A stretch of DNA of 64,000 bases, taken from the NCBI GenBank assembly GCA_010405405.1, contig MU004232.1:1755481-1819480 (forward strand). Direction: 5' to 3'. Position numbers and translations under genes: made by a program. Positions 60,031-64,000 of this stretch are shown here, piece after piece. Source of the stretch: Microthyrium microscopicum. Taxonomy: Eukaryota > Ascomycota > Dothideomycetes > Microthyriales > Microthyriaceae. Each line of letters begins with the position of its first letter. Position 1 is the stretch's first letter. Under the pieces are notes generated by a model. It was not told where the DNA came from, searched no databases, and saw nothing but the letters and a program-made list of their open reading frames with translations.

Positions 60031-63000
60031 TATAAATCTTATTTATTATCTTTTAGCTACGTTAATAGGCTATATAGACGCTACTCTTACTTTTAGAAAA
60101 ACCTTTATAAGGAAACCTATAGTATTTCTTTAGTTACCTTTTAGTAGCCTTATTCTATTATTATTATAATATCCTTTTAGTCTATTACTTTTAAATAGAA
60201 GAACTTATATTATCTCTTTATAAACTATAAGCTTATTAAAGAAATTCTAGTTAATAGATTAATATAGTAAGTAACTAGTAGTTACTAACTACTAAAAGCC
60301 TTATATAGCTTAAGTATACTATATATTATATAAATTCTATACTATATACTAAAATCTTAATCCTTAATATTATTTTTATTACTAGTTTTTTTTTTAAAAC
60401 TTATTTATTACTTAATTATTTAAGGCTATAGCGTCTCTTAAGATAAATTAAATTTAGCTTCTTAGTACCTATTTTTATTTAGTATTATTTTATTATTAAG
60501 TTTTGCTATTATAGTTTAATAAGTTTTTATTAATTTTTTCCTTCCTAGAAACTTATAGCTATTATTTTTATATAATTAATTTTTTATATAGTTTTATAAT
60601 AAGTATATATAATATATATTTTTAAGTTTTTATAATTAATTTTTACTCTTAATAGACTTTAATATTATTATAGCCTTTAGCTATATTAAGCCCTCTTTTT
60701 TAATATTTATTAAGTAGAGTATTTATAATACTTCTTAACTAAGTTTTTTTTATTAATTTATACTCTTTAATACTATATAATAAGCTACTAAATAACTACT
60801 TCTAAGTTTTTAATAGTTTATATAGTCTATTTTTAAGGTATAAAGTATTTTAAATTTATATAATTTTAGTTATTTCTTTCTTTCTAAGTTTCTATTATAC
60901 TTTCTACTCTTTTTAATTCTTTTTCTAAGAATAAGTCCTTTATAAGCTTCTTTTCTTTCTCTTTTTCTTATTTTTAGGTACTTAATAAATATTTTATATC
61001 TATAAGTACCTTTTTTTTATTATTTTTAAAGAAAGTAAAAACTACTTTATTTATAGATATTAAAAATACTACTTTATTCTTAAATATAAAATTAGCTAAT
61101 TCTATTCTAGCTTTTATTATAAGTCTTTTAGTATTTTTTTATATATAGTATTAACTATTATAATATAAACTATATATATTCTTAATATAAGAATTTATTT
61201 ATATTATTTTTAAGTATTATACTATTACGTAAAATTACTTAATAATAAGTACTTAGTTAGTTCTAGTATATTTATTATAGTAATTATTTATATCTATAGT
61301 TAGGCTAGCTTTAGCTAGTATTCTTACTCTTATTATAAAGAATAACGTTCTAAGTATAAGGCTATAAGTATATCTTTACTTTTAATTTTCTATTTTTTTT
61401 AATATTATAATAAGGTACTAGTAGAATTAAAGAAGTAGAGTAAGCGCCTCTAATATACTTTTAATAAAGTAATAGTTAACCTAGTTAACCCTTATTAAAG
61501 TATTAAGGAGTATATATTATTAAATATAAATAAAAAAGCTACTAAGTAGGTAGAAGTTATAAAGAATTTAATAAATAAGTTTACTAACTATAAAGTTTAG
61601 TTTACTTTTATTATAGCTTTATTAGTATAATAAAAAAAGAAGAAGCTAAAAATTAATATAACTATACTAGTTATTAATTTAGCTTATTTATAAGCTATCT
61701 TATTAAAGCTTTATACTTAAAGTATAAAAATAAATTTATTAATAGAAATATTTTAGTTATTAAGTAAAGTAGTAGTATTATTTAATAAAAAGTAGTAGAT
61801 AAATATAGAATAAAATTAATTATATTTCTAAACTTAGCTATTTCTTTTATAATTATATATTATTAGCTTATTAGTACTATAGTATTATAGTTAGTTATTT
61901 ATAAGATTTTTAAGTCTTAATAGTTTTTTATACGCTTTAAGGTTTATTTTTATAATCTTTTTAATTAGCTTAAATTACTAAAAAGCTTTACTTTTTAGTA
62001 GCTATTTAGCTATTACTTAAGTATTTCTTAGATTAGAGAGTATATAAGCTTTATTTAGTATTATTACTTATTTTAGTAATCTTTCTTTATAATATTATAG
62101 GTAGTTTAGTAGTATATAGTAAATTATTTATTACTAATAACTATATAAGTATTATAGTAAAGAGACTATTAGTACTTATATACTATATAGCTAGTTATTA
62201 AGTCTAATAACTTTTAATTATATAAGGAAAAGTACTATTATTTATACTTTATAATATTCTCTATACTATAGTAGTATACTATTATATTTTTATAAACTAT
62301 ATCTAAATATTTATTTAGAACTTATAGTAATATACTTTAATTAAGAATATTTTTAGTTCTAGTTTAGTTTTTATCTCTTTCTTTTTTTATAGTATATTAT
62401 TTATTAATTATATTACTTATTTATAGTTAATATTCTACTTTTACTTTATTTCTAATTTCTTTTTTTATTATTTTAGTATATTAATTCTTTAAGCTATAAC
62501 TTTAGTTATATATATCTATATTAGTTTAAGTATTACTAAGCTTCTTAGTTATTACTACTAGGGAAGTATCCTTTAGTTCCTTAAGAAGTTTACCTAGTAT
62601 ATTTTAGTAATAATTTTACTTATTTTTTATATTACTATTAAGTCTTTATTCTTATTAGTATATTTCTTTATTAAAACTATAGTATTTATTTAAAATAGTT
62701 TAACTTCTATTTTTTTATTTAATAAGATAATAAAAGTTCTTTAGTACTCTTCTATTATTTTATAAAGTATATTATTCTAAACTATTATTAGTAATTTATA
62801 ATAATTCTTTAGTATCTTAAGAAATAGTAATCTTAGACTTTATACTTATATTTTATATATAAGAGTTAGCCTAATAACTACTATATAAAAGAGCTTTATC
62901 TTTCTAAAAACTAGTCTTTATTTTAACTATACTATTTTTAAAAGTACTACTACTTACTTAAATCTTTTAATTCTAGTCTTTTTAATATAGTCTTTCTAGT

Positions 63001-63617
63001 TTATTCTTTTATTTATTTATATATTTAGTACTTTAATACTTTCTAGTATAAACTTAATAAATATACTATTTACTATTACTATAAATTATAAGTCTACTTC
63101 TAAGTAGTAAATATTCTAAGTAAAGTATATTACTTAATATTTATTAAGAATAAACTTTGCTTTATATTTATTTACTTAATTAGTATACTTCTAATAAGCC
63201 TTTTCTAATCTTATATAGTTCTTTTAGGTAGTATTACCTTATATAACTAATATAATATTATTTATAAAGCTAAATTTAAAGACGTTATTACTTATATTCT
63301 AAAAATATTTTAGTAGTTCTAATATAAAGAAGAAGAAGAAGATAAGTAAGAAAAAAGATCCTTAAAGGATCTTTATATTAGTTATTATTACTAAGCTTTA
63401 GTACCTAGTAAATATAATTTAGGTTATATAATTAGTAATAAAGCTTATTACTATATTAATTAGCTACTAAGAGACTCTCTTTATTTCTAAAATATAGAGG
63501 AGCTTTTTTAGATTAATATTATTATATACTTTTTAAAAATTAAAGCTAAGTACTAATACTATAGCTCTTATATTTCTTTTTTATACTACCTTAATAGTAC
63601 TTCTTAGGAGTTATACT
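60031..63617 (-). repeat. inverted repeat, right arm
   Basis: Reverse-complement partner of 48189-51646, carrying the LINE RT C-terminal part on the minus strand. Its right limit coincides exactly with the first base of an LTR at 63618, so the arm may continue beyond that inserted element, outside the window. Confidence 0.88.
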
Positions 63618-63779
63618 TGTTATAGGTTAGATAACAAAGAGATAAGTTATATTGTAAGCCTACTAAATAGGAAGGTAACTTAGAGAGAAAGAAAAGTTAA
63701 GAGACTCTTCGATCAAGGTATTTATATATAATAGGGGTAGCCTAAACGAGTATAGCTTTAGGGGGTTCAACCCCTAACA
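63618..63779 (-). mobile_element. LTR of a second retroelement, cut by the window edge
   Basis: A 162-bp unit with inverted ends TGTTA/TAACA interrupts the right inverted arm. On the minus strand it starts TGTTAGGGGTTGAACCCC, which contains a 7-bp stem TTAGGGG/CCCCTAA, and then has a TATATAAATA stretch. The adjoining 63780-63793 reads GGAGAGG on the minus strand, like a polypurine tract before a 3' LTR. The rest of the element would therefore lie to the right, and a single LTR cannot be excluded. It appears less altered than its surroundings, hence perhaps younger. Family not determined. Confidence 0.55.
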
Positions 63780-64000
63780 TTACCTCTCCTATCTAAAAAA
63801 TTCTAGCTAAAATACTAAGTTAATTATAAGATCCTAATCTAATCTAGCTATATCTAACGCTTACTATTCTTATAGTTCGCAACGAAACTTCTATTTATAA
63901 TGTATAGATCTATATATTTACTTTTAGGTATAAAATATAAAGCTTAGGTTATTAACTATTAGTTCTATACTAGTATTTTGCCTATTTTAGACTAAATTCT

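Larger units (their letters stand above)
28361..64000. other. RIP-saturated AT-rich block
   Basis: From about 28.36 kb to the window end the sequence is dominated by TA, AG, CT and AAT words. TG and CA dinucleotides are rare. That is the mark of C-to-T change at CpA on both strands, i.e. repeat-induced point mutation. Only one frame of more than 60 codons survives in 35 kb (39395-39171, minus), and it lies antisense inside a retroelement. The change from normal sequence occurs within about 50 bp. The block is built from nested transposon relics and tandem arrays. It could be an AT isochore, a regional centromere or a subtelomere; no telomere repeat is seen. Confidence 0.93.

Noticed and set aside
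63755-63779. GGTTCAACCCC as a tRNA T-arm
   Set aside because: The stem pairs as TTAGGGG/CCCCTAA around a 6-nt loop, not as a T-arm, and it lies at the end of an LTR-like unit.
28361-64000. CRISPR array or bacterial island as an explanation of the repeats
   Set aside because: Repeat units are contiguous without unique spacers of constant length, and the surroundings are clearly fungal with RIP.

Overview
The window is nuclear DNA of a filamentous ascomycete (Pezizomycotina). The evidence is short GT-AG introns (47-58 nt) with CTRAY-like branch sites, recognisable fungal orthologues (Lst4/FNIP, Iml1, Alg2, Vps15), and a long AT-rich block in which TG and CA dinucleotides are almost absent and TA is everywhere, the footprint of repeat-induced point mutation (RIP). 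A Dothideomycete-like genome with AT isochores is a reasonable guess, but the sequence alone does not fix the class.

Left part (1 to about 26.3 kb, balanced base composition): a small conserved fungal protein of unknown function (49-739, +, three exons); an Lst4/FNIP-like protein (1138-4845, -); a 2.8-kb gap holding two doubtful small ORFs, one resembling a secreted, kexin-processed peptide precursor; Iml1/DEPDC5 (7689-12905, -); Alg2 mannosyltransferase (13329-14808, -, three exons); and, divergently, Vps15 (15251-20051, +, four exons). A 5-kb stretch without recognisable genes follows, then a protein with three Cys-rich zinc-binding-like modules (25106-26259, +, probably three exons). Three of these genes converge on the vacuole surface: Iml1 and Lst4 belong to the two GAP complexes that set Rag/Gtr GTPase state upstream of TORC1, and Vps15 is the scaffold of the Vps34 PI3-kinase.

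Right part (about 28.36 to 64 kb): an abrupt change to a RIP-saturated block with no intact host gene. It contains a Ty3/Gypsy LTR-retrotransposon fossil with matched 224-bp LTRs and a 5-bp target duplication (36346-44058); a Tad-like LINE relic with zinc-knuckle, endonuclease and reverse-transcriptase traces (about 44.8-50.0 kb); a pair of inverted arms of about 3.5 kb (48189-51646 and 60031-63617) around an 8.4-kb spacer; several minisatellites and longer tandem arrays; and one LTR of a further element that runs off the right edge (63618-63779). Large parts of 28.4-36.2 kb and 51.6-60 kb could not be assigned to a family. The block could be pericentromeric, subtelomeric or an internal AT isochore.

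I saw no clearly new biological system. The best leads are the vacuolar/TORC1 gene cluster with upstream mini-ORFs, the candidate secreted peptide at 6458-6619, the three-module Cys-rich protein, and the inverted-arm structure in the AT block. All coordinates and splice sites were read by eye.
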